From: Blastomyces gilchristii SLH14081
Lineage: Eukaryota; Ascomycota; Eurotiomycetes; Onygenales; Ajellomycetaceae
Assembly: GCF_000003855.2 (NCBI RefSeq)
Contig: NW_003101676.1
Span: 262,041 to 326,040 of the forward strand
Length of the DNA stretch: 64,000 bases
Direction: 5' to 3'
Each line of letters opens with the position of its first letter. Within the stretch, counting starts at the first letter, position 1. Both the position numbers and the translations under genes were made by a program. The notes beneath the pieces are model-generated. The model was not told the DNA's origin, searched no databases, and saw only the letters and a list, made by a program, of their open reading frames with translations. Positions 24,170 to 36,217 of the stretch are shown one piece after another.

Positions 24170-26033
24170 TTTGACGCTGCGGGGGGGTTCTTATTTAGTA
24201 GATTAGTGAAACGGGGCTCCCGTCGCTCCAAGAGGGGTCGGGGTCTGTTGAAGGGATATGGAGACAGTAGTGCGAATAGGTGAACGCGTGCTTCAGGGCT
24301 TTCAGCAACAATTCACATGGATGATGGTTTGGTGATAGTTCAAGAACAACTCCCCTGGCACCAGCCCTCTTATATATTCCTCGTGAATTCACCTGATGAT
24401 GCTGATGTTCTCATCCACCTTGGCAAGCAGTGGGGTAATGTATAATCCATCCTGGACACTCCCCCATTCTTGGAACCATCTGGGCGCCGCTTTGCCATTT
24501 TGGGTTATGGCTTTAGCATACGCTGTACAGTGTCAAGCTTGGGTTCTTCAGACCTTTTGCAAGCTCTCACTGGTGGTTGAGATCTGCAACATTGTGCATT
24601 GAGATTGAAAATCTCGCTGAGCATTTTATTTAACAGACATATTTATATTTTGGACCCTGTATAACAAAAGACTGGCTGTCTCACACATTCCGAATTGAAA
24701 TGCTGTTCAATCTCATTCCGCACCGCAGGGGACGTGATAACCACGGAGCAATCGAAACCCTCAAAGCTACAATCTTAAGAATCACTCTGCAGACTGTAGG
24801 AGGCGCATTCTTTTGGCTTTACCAAGCTGTATGTACGGTACAAGGCTCAAAGGCCACCTGGTCGCGGTCAAAAATACACTTTGGGCAAACGCTGTTCAAG
24901 GGATTGAAGTAGGAGAACTTGCTGTTCCTCTTGAGCTAGTCTTCTGACTCTCCAGAGACACAGAGGGTGAGGCAGAAGAATAGGCACTCATTGTTGGAGA
25001 TTGCAAAACACTTCTTGCAGAATACAGGAGCATATTTTGAATAGGATGCCTAGGAAACACCATGCTTATTACAGCAGCATGTTCAAAACTGCATGATGTG
25101 CAGGGAACCAAAGACTCCAGAAGCTGGGCCTGTTTATACAAAGCCAGATTTCATAAGAAGGAGCTATTGACATTGGGTTTGGCATTTTGCTCTAGAATCA
25201 TTAACTCAAGTGCACATATGAGCACTGAAATATATACATAGTCTAGTAACTAATATTCTTTCATAGTATGTTTTGGTTTTTAAAGCTGCTAATCATTCAA
25301 GACATCTCATTTCTGTCATTTTGACATCTAGAATTATATCCACACTGTTAGATGCATGCACCAGTCCTCATTACAATTGTCCACACCCATTGTTGGCCTA
25401 TCCAAATAGCCAGCTTTCAACCAAAGAACATATGATATGACAACACAACAACTGTGGCTTTCCGGTGGGGCATTCTGTTCTTAGAAGGAGAATTACCTTT
25501 TAAGCTCGGGAACGGATCCACTATGTCAAGAATATGTGCCCTAGATTCGGTCACAACTAGGCGTTATGAAACGTGGGGATTTCCAAGCAGCTTAATAAGG
25601 TTCACTTATGTTTAGATAACAACAACCAACCACATTCAACCTCTCTCACAACTTACAATACCGGTTTGTAAGTATTCTAACTTGGACGATTCGATATTGC
25701 CCGTCCACAACCTCGTATTCCTGCCCCGCGCGCCTTATGACAGGGGCATGGTGCACGAAATACCCCGCGCTGAGCAAAACTTGGAGCCGAAATGTGTAAT
25801 TCCTTCAATGATATATTAATCTCCGTTTCACCTCCACATAGTAGTCCATTTCCGAGTTTAACTTCGTTTACATAATTACTGCTGAGCGGTTCCAAAACAA
25901 CAGGAAAAAAGAAGTCACGAAAACCGAATTTCATATTACCTATTTTTATAATCAGAGAGGAATCTAACATATTGAAATACCTCAAGTCATAAGAACAGAA
26001 AAAAATAAAGAAAGAAAGAAAGAAAAAGCAACA
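24170..26033. other. Intergenic, 1.9 kb, no gene seen
   Basis: Relatively AT-rich with several short frames, none carrying a recognisable motif or credible splice structure. It may contain old degraded repeat DNA, but no terminal repeats were found. Confidence 0.45.
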
Positions 26034-26633
26034 ATGTCCGCAGCCACACCAACAACCACAGATCCAGCTCCGGTCGTCGTAGGCGGCTGTGCATGTTCCT
26101 ACCTCCGCTACACTTCCACCGCCCTTCCCAGTAGCCTATCGCACTGCTTTTGCGTTGAATGCCGCAAGTCCGCGGGCGGCCCGTTCCAAACATACGTCCG
26201 CTTCCCCACAACGGCCGTAACCTGGCTCAACGACCGGCAGCCTAAATATTTCTCAGCTAGCACCTTCGCCCGCCGCGGGTTCTGCGACAAGTGTGGCTCG
26301 AGTTTGGTGTTCCAGATGAATGAGCACCCGGAGAGGATTTCGTTAACTGGGGGCTCTATTGATGATTGGGATGTGAAGTGGGGACTGGAAGGAAAGAGAG
26401 AAGGGGAAGGGGAAATGGAAGGGAAAGGGGAAGGGGAAGCAGGAGCCAAAAAAGATGGATGGGACGAATTGAATAAGTCATCCGTGTATTACTGGGTGAG
26501 AGAGAAACCGTCTTGGTATAAGGTGCCGAATGATGGTGTGGTGAAATACTTCACGGATCCGGATCTTGAGGAGCAGCCGCCGGGATTCGGGGGGGGGGAG
26601 GGAGACCCTTTTGGAGTGGTGGCTCGTAAATGA
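26034..26633 (+). CDS. GFA-domain zinc protein (CENP-V/GFA family)
   Basis: A single exon encodes 199 aa. The GFA-fold zinc ligands are all visible: C19 and C21 in GGCACSYLRY, C38-x-C40-x2-C43 in HCFCVECRKSAGGPF, and C84-x2-C87 in GFCDKCGSSLVF. The ending (about 165-180, VPNDGVVKYFTDPD) is also typical of the family. The family is named for a glutathione-dependent formaldehyde-activating enzyme, but most fungal members have no proven activity, so the reaction is left open. A charged, repetitive Gly/Glu/Lys insert (about 118-140, GEGEMEGKGEGE) separates the core from the C-terminal strand and is encoded by a purine-rich GGAAGGGGAA tract, possibly unstable in length. Confidence 0.88.
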   Translation: MSAATPTTTDPAPVVVGGCACSYLRYTSTALPSSLSHCFCVECRKSAGGPFQTYVRFPTTAVTWLNDRQPKYFSASTFARRGFCDKCGSSLVFQMNEHPERISLTGGSIDDWDVKWGLEGKREGEGEMEGKGEGEAGAKKDGWDELNKSSVYYWVREKPSWYKVPNDGVVKYFTDPDLEEQPPGFGGGEGDPFGVVARK

Positions 26634-27879
26634 TAGCGGGCATTGGTATTCGATGTATATCTGAGCGGCAATTTTGCAGTAAGGAGAAAAGGGGTCATAT
26701 CCCATGATCTTCCATATATTTCGTTCTGGGTTTTTGAGCTGAGGGCTCATCGGATAATGTAATAATAGGGTGTTCCATCGAAATGCAAGGAGCCGATTGT
26801 TGTAGTTATTTGGTGCTTCAGGCACTCATTGTCCAAACAGAGAATTGAAGATGCATGATAGAATACATCAAAATCACCCTCTCTATCCCAACCAGTGCAG
26901 GGCAAGATCATCCACGTGATCTCTTAAAGGGGCTCTAACAACACCTAGGGACCACACAATACTCAATATAAAACAAGATTCAGATCAAAAATCTTCTTCT
27001 TCTTCTTCTTTTGTCATTATTCAAAAGACTCCAACAGTGATCACACCTTTTCTGCTCTGACATTCCTTTGATTGAACCCAAGTCTTTCATCACCTTTCCA
27101 TCATCATATCCCTTTCCACGGCTTTGCCCCTTTTCCAGTTGTATCTCCCGTCTTGGACTCTGCAGAACATCTTTGTTCTCCTTATTGCTTCAGAAGAAAC
27201 AGTCTCTAATACCAGGTCGGGTATTCTGAAGGCCTCTTGGTGTCCACGCAGCTAGGGTATCGTCCTCTCGACATAGCAAAGAGCCATCCATCGCCTAGCC
27301 CCTAGGGCTGTTGGAAACCCGCAGAGCAAAGAGTGCCCTTTTTGTCAACAAGGTTGAACTATTCAGTCATTCCATCGCCTGGATCAAACATTCGTTTTAG
27401 CATATAGCTAGGCCCTTTCTTCCTTCCTTTCCCAGCAGAACAGCATCCTATCCTATACCGCGAAAACCACCGCTCTTCAGGAGCTGGCTCAAGCTGTTCG
27501 TTCGCATCCCCCTTTCAAAAGGTTATTCGCAAGACTTCCTTTTGAAATCAACTGTTATTCCAATCTGTTCAACCTTGAGATAGACCTTCTCGTAGCAACG
27601 CCGAGAACGCAATCAAACTTGTATAGCAATCCAAGTTTCAGCAGAATACCTAGCATTAAGGACATTCCATCAAGATACCACAGAAGTCCCAAGGAATTCT
27701 GAAAACCGATTTCGTTTTGCGTTCTGCGCAATTTCATTCCAAGAAAGCCTTCTGGAAGCCCGTTTGGAAACACTTTTGGAAATTCCTTTGGATTTCGAGC
27801 AGAAATAAACACACTACCGTAACGTTCTGCTGCGCTTCGAAGGACACAATAACGATTTATCCCGATAGTTCGTCGCAGA
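26634..27879. other. Intergenic, probable long leader
   Basis: Upstream of the CCCH gene. It has a CTT microsatellite near 26994-27015 and pyrimidine-rich DNA typical of fungal promoters. No supported coding exon. A long transcribed leader is possible but not shown. Confidence 0.45.
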
Positions 27880-29664
27880 ATGGCTGATTGGGATCCGTCC
27901 CTCTATACCGGAATGCCTGACCGATTGGATAGTCCTGGGCCAATTCCGGAAGAATATTCTCGACAGTACCGATCTCTGACAAAGAACACAGTAGAAACCC
28001 ATGGGCTAGAAACCCAACCCCCTACGACAACATGGAGTTCTGTAGCTCAAACGAGCCGGGTAGGAGCAACGTTTCTTAATAATCCAGAGTCCCATTCAAT
28101 GCCTAAGCCTTCAATTCGTCCTTGGCCAACCTCAACCACAGCGTCTGGATCTGGTTTCTCTGGCGTGCAGGGGGCTGCAAATGAGCACACGTACGGAATG
28201 GCGAATGCAACGGGACGGAGCCAGCAAGAAGCACATCGAATGTTGCAGCCTCCTCAACAAAGAGTAGGGACCCAGCATGTGCATAACAATGGAAACCAAT
28301 ATCTCCCTATGGGACCATCAGCTTTCACCAGAGGACAACAGCCTGAAGTACAGCAACCATACCAGAATTTTCAGTTCCAAACTCAGTCACAGATTCAATC
28401 AGCAGCTCAAGCTCAGCAACGAAATACTCCCCTCCAGAGTTTGCAGCCATCTGAGTCAAGACAAAGTACTTCTGGCTCAAGAAGAGACAGACCTTCAGTC
28501 AAGCACCTAACCTGCTGGTGGTGGAATGAGAAGGGCCAGTGTAAATACAGTGTGGATGAATGTCTCTATGCACATCATAAGACAGGCAAGGTTGCCGACG
28601 CCCCAAGACAAGTGAAACCTGGAGGTAAGTCTCTTGTTCAATTTCTTTGCCATAGTGATGAAAGCAGATTCACTTCACTTTCCATATTCCTGTCACAATG
28701 TTTGTTTGCATGTTTGGAATCCGATTAGTCAGACGTCACCTTAGTATCGCTTCCACTTCGCTTCATATACATCTTCCTCTTCCTCTTCCTCCTCCATCCT
28801 TTCTTCTTCTTCTCTTTCTCAGCCACAACCCGTCTCCTCTGTACCGCGTTGATACACCGCACCAAGCCCCCGCTCCGCTTCTCTTACTACCTACCTGTAT
28901 GGCACATTGCCCACGAAGTCCCAACTCCCCATGTAGGAGCCCGCGGGCTCTCATCTCCTCAGGAGAAATCAGGAGGTTGACACCCCTTGCCTTTATGTTT
29001 CTTCATCTCGATACGCTCACTCAAAAACTCATTAACTAAACGTTCCCCTTCCATGACGCTGACAGCGAGCTTGACAGAGCCCCCAGTAGCGGGCAGGAAG
29101 CTCGCAAGAGCCCTGCAGGAGGAGGAGGAGAGGAAGAGGGCACCAGAGCGAGAGGTGGGCTGTAAGTACAATTCAAGTCCCTCTGTAAAAGCAGTTTCGA
29201 ACGCGTCCTCAACCGTTGCAACGCTGATTGCCTTCATCATTTGATCCAAAACACCTTCCATCCACCTAATTACAGCAGAAAAAACAACTAACATCCTTAA
29301 TTTCCTCGCAGTCCTCCGAGCCCAAAATAAAGCCCTTCGCGAGGCTTACCTCGCTCTGCGGGAGACAACCTCGCAATCCCTCTCAACAGTCGTCACTATG
29401 CGGCAGTCTGTCACAAGACTGTCCGCAGAGGTGGTAAACGTCGAGAGGGACCGTGCGAGGCGCGGCCAGCTTTCCGCCACGCCCATAGGTGGCACAAATC
29501 AAGAAGACGCGCAGATGGCGCGCGCCCTGCGATCCGTGGATGACCAGGGTCTGCTTGCGGGCGTGGTGGAGGGGCAGGCGCGGGCGCGGGTGGCGCGGGT
29601 GGAGGAGACGTTGGAGGCGGTGGGGTTGGGGGAGGTTGTGGCGGAGGGGAGAAGGGGATGGTGA
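27880..29664 (+). CDS. CCCH zinc-finger and coiled-coil protein
   Basis: Three exons, 27880-28624, 29078-29161 and 29312-29664, encode 393 aa. Introns are 453 bp (GTAAGT...GACAG, with a GCTGAC branch site) and 150 bp (GTAAGT...GCAG), both phase 1. The first 190 residues are Gln/Ser/Pro-rich and disordered. One CCCH finger follows near 205-230 (CWWWNEKGQCKYSVDECLYAH; spacing C-x8-C-x6-C-x3-H), then PPVAGRKLARALQEEEERKR and a helical coiled-coil C-terminus (LRAQNKALREAYLALRETTS). Single CCCH fingers usually bind RNA. The specific role is unknown. The first intron is long for this locus, and its internal region has no open frame compatible with exon 1, which supports its removal. The 3' end converges on VPS17. 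Confidence 0.8.
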
Positions 29665-30001
29665 GTAGAGGGGGGAGATGTGAGGGGTTGGCTTCTTTTT
29701 TGTATAATTATATTTTTTTCTTTTTTCTTTTCTTTTCTTTTTTTCTTTTTTCTTTTTTCTTTTTTCTTTTTTTTCGTATGACTGGAGTGCAAGGGGTGTA
29801 TGATTATGAACCACGAATTCAAATTATGAAACAAAAGTGAATTTCGTTCAGAAAGCAACTTACAGAGCCGGTATAAATAAATAGGAAATGGGGACAAGGT
29901 AGAAAGGCCAAGGTATTCTCTCAGCAGCGGCGGGCAGGTGCAAGAAAAGAAACAGAGGTAAAATGAGAATATCTCGTCATAATCTACATATCATGCCACA
30001 C
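29665..30001. repeat. Convergent intergenic spacer with CT tract
   Basis: Contains a TTTTC/TTTTTTC pyrimidine tract at about 29694-29774. It separates the 3' ends of the CCCH gene and VPS17 and probably holds both 3' untranslated regions. Confidence 0.6.
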
Positions 30002-31863
30002 TCAAAATGTACTGGTAGCCAAGCGGCTTGCCGCATTTTTGGCATCCACTCGATCATCATCCTCTTCCTCAGGCAAACCAATCATTCCAGACCCGCTAAG
30101 GGAGCGGTTACGTGTCCTGCCTCCATTAGCCTCGCCTTCATACTCGCGAATTGGAGAGATAAAACTTCCACTGATGCTCCGACTTAAGCTGTCACCGCGG
30201 CGCGGTACACCACTCCACGCATCGCCCTTGGGGCCCTGGCTTGCTGCCAGACTAGCCCGACGAGCTGCAGGGTGCGATTCGCGACCTAGCCGGCTCAAGC
30301 CGCCAGAGGCATCGATTGCACGGATATCTGGCCGGATGCTCTCAAGAGTGCTGAGAGTGCGACGCTCAGCTTCTATTTCCCGGAGGGTGTATTCACGGAT
30401 GCTGAGGAGCATATCAGATGTCGTACGCTTGAACCAGCGGCGTTTTTCTTGTAGGAGATTGGCGGTTACGCGTTGGGTTTTCTTGGTTAAGTATTCTTCG
30501 TGCGCCTGTGCGTCTTCGAGGGAGCTGATGGCCTCGTCAACCTTGTCGGATCGAACGGAGGTGCTTCCCTTTAATCTGTCAGCGGCGGCGCGTTTGCTAC
30601 GCGCGGACTGTTGGGCTTGGATCAGCTCCCGGAGCAAGATGTGTCGGTTTGTCAGCGTCTCTTTGACGATAAACGCATCAGATGAGTGGTAGTTTAAAGG
30701 ATCGCCAAAGGTGGTGGCCTCCGCAGTTCCTTGTGCAGCGTGGTAATCGCCTACAGCTTGAATCACTTTCCCGAGTTTACGATACGCATTAGCGAGACCT
30801 GGGTGGGTTTCTTGGACGTGCATCTGGCCCATTTTTACGCCGAGGTCTGATTCCGCGAGTGCTAGACCTAGAAACAAAGAGTTAAAAGTTGTTGTCATCG
30901 TGCGGAGCCTGCATGCTTACTTTTTCTTGCTTTCACAACACGGTCGACCTTCTGGCCTGTATCCATGGTACCCAAATAAAACAACTTGACAACCGGGCGC
31001 GCATCTTGCAGTTCTGGCGTATCGTCCGGCGGAGGAGCAAATTGTTTGAGAACCTTTCTCCGAACCCCAGTAGCTGGCTGCTTCATCCGAACGACAGGGC
31101 TGTACCCGAAATCACTCTCGACGAAAAGTATCATCTCATCATCTTGCATCAGGGCATCATTTGCACAAACATAGTTAAACCATCTCTGCATCGACGCTTT
31201 CACCCGAATCTCATCTTCATCCGTTCCGGCGCCGGCTGGAGTTAACGGAGGAGGTACGGCTGGAACGATGGCCTCAGGGTTCGAGGATATTAAATGATCG
31301 GCAAGCTTGATAAACTCGGAATGGGTTCGGCGAACGTCGCGGAATTGCGTTGTTCGAAACTTTGGTATGTTCGTCTATCACAATAATAGAATTTAGCAAA
31401 ATCGCAAGGTTTTGATGCTAGAAAAAATGAGACATACGTGGACGTCAAATCGCAAGATAGGATCCTTCTTTCCAGTTCTCTCCAATCCCGTAATCTTAGC
31501 CTGTAATTTGTACTGGGGAGCATTTGGACGCGCTTTGTTTCTTGCTCCGGTTTGATATCTGGCCGAAACTTGTGCTCGTTGCTGAGGAGGTTGTTCATAA
31601 TTGGAGGGAGGGTGGGAGGAATGTTCTTCGTGGACTTGGTCGTCGATCTGGGAATCTTGGAGTCGCTCAGATAGACCCTGCGTAGTAGACTCTTCGTCCT
31701 GCTGTCGTTCACCGTCTGGGCCATATGGTGATTGCTGGGGAGGTAACGGAGATGGAGGAACTTCAGATGCGGGGAACATCCGATCGGTTCGAGGAGAAGC
31801 CGAACCCCACGGGGATGAACCGACAGGATGTTCCGGATCTTGTGGAAGGGACGAATAGTCCAT
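30002..31863 (-). CDS. VPS17: Sorting nexin VPS17, retromer PX-BAR subunit
   Basis: Three exons, 31438-31863, 30921-31374 and 30002-30867, give 581 aa, close to the usual length. Introns of 63 and 53 bp have GTATGT and GTAAGC donors and ATAG and CTAG acceptors. The N-terminal 100 residues are disordered (MDYSSLPQDPEHP). The PX domain spans about 115-235, including FRDVRRTHSEFIKLADHL across the first junction. The C-terminal Vps5-like BAR helices run from about 295 (LALAESDLGVKMG; RKLGKVIQAVGDYHAAQG) to about 480, followed by a Ser/Arg-rich tail. VPS17 pairs with VPS5 to tubulate endosomal membrane and recycle cargo such as the carboxypeptidase Y receptor to the Golgi. An in-frame ATG three codons upstream is possible. 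Divergent from the EF-G2 gene. Confidence 0.93.
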
Positions 31864-32419
31864 GGCGACCACACTTGGTTTTACTATATTTCAAGGGGGA
31901 ATATCACTGCCAGACCACGGGGGGCTGCGGGTTCATAATAGTGAGGCCAGGTGGAGTTCTAGGCACCCAGGACAGTCGCGATGTTTGCCCTAGAACACCC
32001 GAGTTCAGAGATAGCAAATCGCCGCAATTCCGTAGTAGAATTTGATGATTGTCAGGATGCATCAGCCTAAAACAAGCTTCAAAAGTGCGCGGATGATGTC
32101 CACGAAGGTAGAGATCGTAGCCATAGTGTCGTCGGAGGTTGAGTGGATGCGGATGGCGCTAGTGGCGCTTGCAACCCACCTTAGCGCCAGCTTTTAAACT
32201 TCGCGGGTAAATTCTGGCAGAACAATAATAATTAATAACTACAAGAGCTCATCTTCATTATTTCTAGGCAAAATAGAGCAATTCCTGGGTTAGCTCCTCA
32301 ATTTGTAGCCAGACGGGGTATTTCTATGCCTCAATTGGTTATATAACATTGGGACGTTGATTTTTAAACTCCAATGTCGAGTTAACATCCATTGCGGCCA
32401 CCTACATTCGTCATTCTTG
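31864..32419. promoter_or_regulatory. Shared divergent promoter region VPS17/MEF2
   Basis: A 556-bp interval lies between two divergent start codons. It includes an inverted CCAAT box (ATTGG at 32334-32338) next to a TATA-like ATATAAC, about 80 bp upstream of the EF-G2 start. Function as a bidirectional promoter is inferred from geometry only. Confidence 0.45.
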
Positions 32420-35146
32420 ATGCCAAATATGATTCCAATTGGTTTACCCTCAAGATGGATCTGCTCAAGATGTATCCGGGATACTAGGATATTGCCAGCA
32501 GTATCCTCTCGATATCGCCAGTCAGTTCTGCGACGGTATTCAACTGATAGTGGCCAACCAGCGGAGGGGGCAGCAGACTTAGACAGAGTTCGGAATATCG
32601 GGATCATTGCTCATATCGATGCTGGTAAAACAACGACTACAGAGCGAATGCTCTATTACAGTGGTATAACTAGGAGAATTGGGAACGTCGATGATGGGTC
32701 CACGGTGACTGACTTTCTTCCGGCCGAAAGAGCTCGGGGCATCACGATTCAATCGGCCGCTATCACTTTCGATTGGCCTCCTAGACCATCAGAACAACAT
32801 TCAATCCCAACGCCTAAAGAGTTAACCGCGAAAGGGCTTCCCAGATCGGCTGCCCCACATACCGTCAATCTTATCGACACTCCCGGACACGCAGATTTTA
32901 CTTTTGAAGTTTTACGGTCTCTCCGGATCCTTGATGGTGCAGTTTGTATTCTAGATGGGGTGGCAGGAGTCGAAGCACAGACAGAGAAGGTCTGGAATCA
33001 GGCTTCAACATACCATATCCCACGTATTGTATATATTAATAAACTTGATCGCGATGGAGCTGCTTTTGGGCGAACTGTCCAGGAAGTAGGATCGAAGTTA
33101 GATAGCTGGCCTGCCGTCTGCCAAATCCCATGGTTTGAATCTGCCTATGGTCGATTCCAGGGCGTTGGCGACGCGATCTCTCTTCAAGGTCTCCTCTGGC
33201 AGGAAGGTGGTGATGGCAAGAAAATCGCAGTGTCAACCTTGGCTAAGCTAGAGAAAATAGATGAGGTGTTTGCATGTGAGTTAAAGAAAGCGCGGGTTGC
33301 TCTTGTTGAACTTCTGAGCGAACATGACGAAGTGATGGTTGAAAATTTCTTGGAACATAACGAGGATCATCTGGCAGTCAAGCCAATTGAGATCCTGGAG
33401 AGCCTCCGAAGATGCCTCCTCGACTCAGAACAGACAAGAGTCATTCCCGTGTTCGCCGGAGCAAGCTTCCGAAATATCGGCGTTCAACCTCTGCTTGATC
33501 AGGTAGTGAACCTTCTTCCAAGTCCCAAAGAACGCCCGGATCCAGAAATTAGTATTGGCCCAGTCAAGGGGGGTTTGCAAAGCCTATTAAATGGCGACCT
33601 CATTTTGCAAGAGAACAAGAAACTTGTCCCAGAAAAGAAGAAGAAGCATGTTTCCCCTTACTCGGTGGCCCAAACAGCCATTGAAAAGCTTGAAGGATGC
33701 GCTCTTGCTTTCAAGGTAGTCAGCGATGCCAAGAGAGGCGTCCTGGTTTATGTTCGAGTTTACTCTGGGTCAATCAACCGAAGCGCATCTCTGTTCAACA
33801 CGCACCTTAACCTATCAGAACGTGCTCCTCGCCTTCTGAAAATGTACGCTTCGGAGGCGATGGAAGTCCAATCAATCCCAGCAGGGCATATCGGTGTTAT
33901 AGTTGGACTGAAATATGCACGGACTGGCGATACACTGCTTTCGTACCCAGGAATCAAGACCGGTCCTCCAGAACCGCTCAATAAACTACAACTACGTCCG
34001 ATAGCTGTTCCACCACCGGTGTTCTTTGCGAGCCTTGAACCTCACAGTCTAAGCGAGGAAAAGCACCTTCATGAAATGTTAGCATTGCTGCTACGAGAAG
34101 ACCCTAGCCTCCACGTTACAATTGACGAAGACTCTGGCCAAACCCTATTGAGCGGGATGGGTGAGCTGCATCTTGAGATCGCTAGGGACAGGCTAGTTAA
34201 TGACTTCAAGGCCAAAGTCACTATGGGTCAAATTGAAATCGGTTATCGTGAATGCATATCCGAAACGTCACCCTCAATAACTAGAGTCTTTGATAGAGAA
34301 ATTGCGGGTCGGAAGGGGAAAGCAGGCTGTGCAGTAGTGGTTGAACCCTTCAATCCAGACGAATTCGGTGAAGAACACATTAAAGCGCACGAAAATTTTC
34401 TTCTTGATGAAAAGCACGATGGAAATCGCATCACAATCCTCGCCCCGGGTCTTATCTCCAACCATCATAGCTACAAAAAGCCGAAAGTATCGGAAGACAT
34501 CCTTCCCAGCCACCTTGATCTCGCCGCGATCAAAACATCCCTATACAACGGCTGCCTTGCCGCGCTATCCCGCGGCCCCAAAAACTCATTCCCCCTCCAC
34601 AATACACACGTGACGGTCACATTCGATCTAAACACCGATTTGTTCGGAAATGAGACTACACCATCTGCTTTATCCGCCGCCGCACGTCTCGCCACTCAGT
34701 CTGCCCTGAAGGAGGTGGCATCAACAGCGGTCCTCATGGAGCCGGTCATGCATGTAACCATCAGTGTCCCAGAAACGAACATGGGCGTAGTCGTACACGA
34801 CATATCATCGGCTCGAGGTGGGCACATTCTATCTCTCGACGATGACGTCGAGGCGTCTTCTTCACCACCAGCATCAAGTAATGACGATCTACTCCCAATC
34901 GATGTTTCCAAAATCTACGTACCCCCCGACCAATATGGATCGACATCAACAGCTGCTAGTAACAACAACTTGAATCCAATGCGGACTATAACCGCTAAGG
35001 TGCCACTGAAGGAGATGGTAGGGTATCTGAAGCATTTACGGAGTTTAACTGGCGGGAGGGGAACGTTTGTTATGAGCGTCGATAGGTTTGAGAAAATGGG
35101 GAGCCAGAGGGAGAGGGCGGTTTTGACAGGTTTGGGGAGGATGTAA
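32420..35146 (+). CDS. MEF2: Mitochondrial elongation factor G2 (ribosome-releasing factor 2)
   Basis: A single exon encodes 908 aa from the ATG at 32420; an ATG at 32429 or the upstream in-frame ATG at 32357 are alternatives. The first 45 residues are Arg/Ser-rich and nearly free of acidic residues, as in a mitochondrial presequence (LRRYSTDS). GTPase motifs are intact: AHIDAGKT (64-71), RGIT in switch I (107-110), DTPGH (153-157) and NKLD (207-210). EF-G domains II-V follow, ending with [20 protein letters not shown]. Features such as [14 protein letters not shown] and [13 protein letters not shown] fit EF-G2 (MEF2/GFM2), which works with the recycling factor to split mitochondrial ribosomes after termination, rather than the translocase MEF1. 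Lysine-rich and serine-rich inserts (near 410 and 820) look like fungal loop extensions. Confidence 0.92.
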   Translation: MPNMIPIGLPSRWICSRCIRDTRILPAVSSRYRQSVLRRYSTDSGQPAEGAADLDRVRNIGIIAHIDAGKTTTTERMLYYSGITRRIGNVDDGSTVTDFLPAERARGITIQSAAITFDWPPRPSEQHSIPTPKELTAKGLPRSAAPHTVNLIDTPGHADFTFEVLRSLRILDGAVCILDGVAGVEAQTEKVWNQASTYHIPRIVYINKLDRDGAAFGRTVQEVGSKLDSWPAVCQIPWFESAYGRFQGVGDAISLQGLLWQEGGDGKKIAVSTLAKLEKIDEVFACELKKARVALVELLSEHDEVMVENFLEHNEDHLAVKPIEILESLRRCLLDSEQTRVIPVFAGASFRNIGVQPLLDQVVNLLPSPKERPDPEISIGPVKGGLQSLLNGDLILQENKKLVPEKKKKHVSPYSVAQTAIEKLEGCALAFKVVSDAKRGVLVYVRVYSGSINRSASLFNTHLNLSERAPRLLKMYASEAMEVQSIPAGHIGVIVGLKYARTGDTLLSYPGIKTGPPEPLNKLQLRPIAVPPPVFFASLEPHSLSEEKHLHEMLALLLREDPSLHVTIDEDSGQTLLSGMGELHLEIARDRLVNDFKAKVTMGQIEIGYRECISETSPSITRVFDREIAGRKGKAGCAVVVEPFNPDEFGEEHIKAHENFLLDEKHDGNRITILAPGLISNHHSYKKPKVSEDILPSHLDLAAIKTSLYNGCLAALSRGPKNSFPLHNTHVTVTFDLNTDLFGNETTPSALSAAARLATQSALKEVASTAVLMEPVMHVTISVPETNMGVVVHDISSARGGHILSLDDDVEASSSPPASSNDDLLPIDVSKIYVPPDQYGSTSTAASNNNLNPMRTITAKVPLKEMVGYLKHLRSLTGGRGTFVMSVDRFEKMGSQRERAVLTGLGRM

Positions 35147-36217
35147 AAGAGTTTTGTAAAATATGTCTTTCTTCTCTTCTCTTTTCTTTCTTCTTTCCTC
35201 CTATTCTTTCGTTTGAACGGTTGGCTTGTTGTGCTATGTATATTCTGCATTTTTTCCTAGCATTGCCCTCAATGGACCGGAAGATGAATCGAAAAGGTGA
35301 GTTATCACCCATTCATTTGCAGCAGAATATGTCGAAGGAGCATTCTTTCTCAGACTTCACGATCTCGTATAGAACAAATGACAAGTTCTCGTTCTCTACA
35401 TAGGATATCTAGTTTGAGCTATTAGAATCAGATTAAATTTTGAATTCCTCCAGAGCGCTCGCTACTTACCATCAAAGACTGAATATCAACAAACGAGCGA
35501 ACAATCTCAATACCAATACCATATTCGCCATCTTTGAACCCGGACCTCTTGCAACTGCATAGTCGGGATAGCTTCAATTGCCTAGACGGCCGCATAATGC
35601 CATCAAACGTATCCGAGAGAAACAAGCTTCGGTCAAACCATCCTCAGAAATCTACAGGCCCACTTATGTTCCAGAATCCGCTGCACGGGCTGAAGGGGGA
35701 GTACTTACCAGACACTTAATTAGTCGCAGGGTCTCGATATCCCGCGGCCGTCCACTAGACTCTTAGTCTGTCTTCCTTGCCGTGCATAATCTTGGGACTA
35801 TATGAAGCGCCTAGTGTGGTGCGTGCCGCAAGCCTCCTACCCTAATAGGGGCATTGCGGGAAACGCGTTCAGAGGACTTATGGGGAAGGATTTTGAAGGG
35901 ATTAAGAAAACCTTCGCCGAATATTTATTGGGAATATCGTCAGATAGTCTCATACCCTCGACAAGACTAAGAACATTATGTTTTATATGCAAGTATACTC
36001 GGATATCTTAACACCTCATACCAAGAAGTGTAGGGATGAGGGACAGTTTAATCAAGGCACAATAATAAAGAAGACCAGGAAGAAGAGACCCAAAACCACT
36101 ATCATCTAGACAGAAGTAAAAACAGAAGGAAAAAAAAGACGCAGGGGAGAGAAATCCGATTCAGCCCATTAATTCTAACTTCGAACAAGAAAGAAAAAGA
36201 AAAGAGCACAAAAAAAT
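35147..36217. other. Convergent intergenic region with gene relic
   Basis: A 1.07-kb gap between the MEF2 and ArfGAP 3' ends. CT-rich DNA follows the MEF2 stop. A decayed minus-strand spliced segment at about 35470-35765 is listed separately. Confidence 0.5.
35470..35765 (-). pseudogene. Possible decayed spliced gene fragment
   Basis: On the minus strand there are two segments with coding character and consensus splice signals. One ends ...GRPRDIETLRLIKCL at a GTAAGT donor near 35707. The other runs to about 35470 (for example MRPSRQLKLSR and KDGEYGIGIEIVRSFVDIQS) and ends at a second GTAAGT donor. The frames do not join without a shift, and stops flank both, so an intact gene is not supported. 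No family was recognised. Confidence 0.3.

Noticed and set aside
28698..29039. Coding continuation of the CCCH gene through its first intron
   Set aside because: The phase from exon 1 leads to stops, whereas the acceptor at 29077 restores a sensible frame with the coiled coil.
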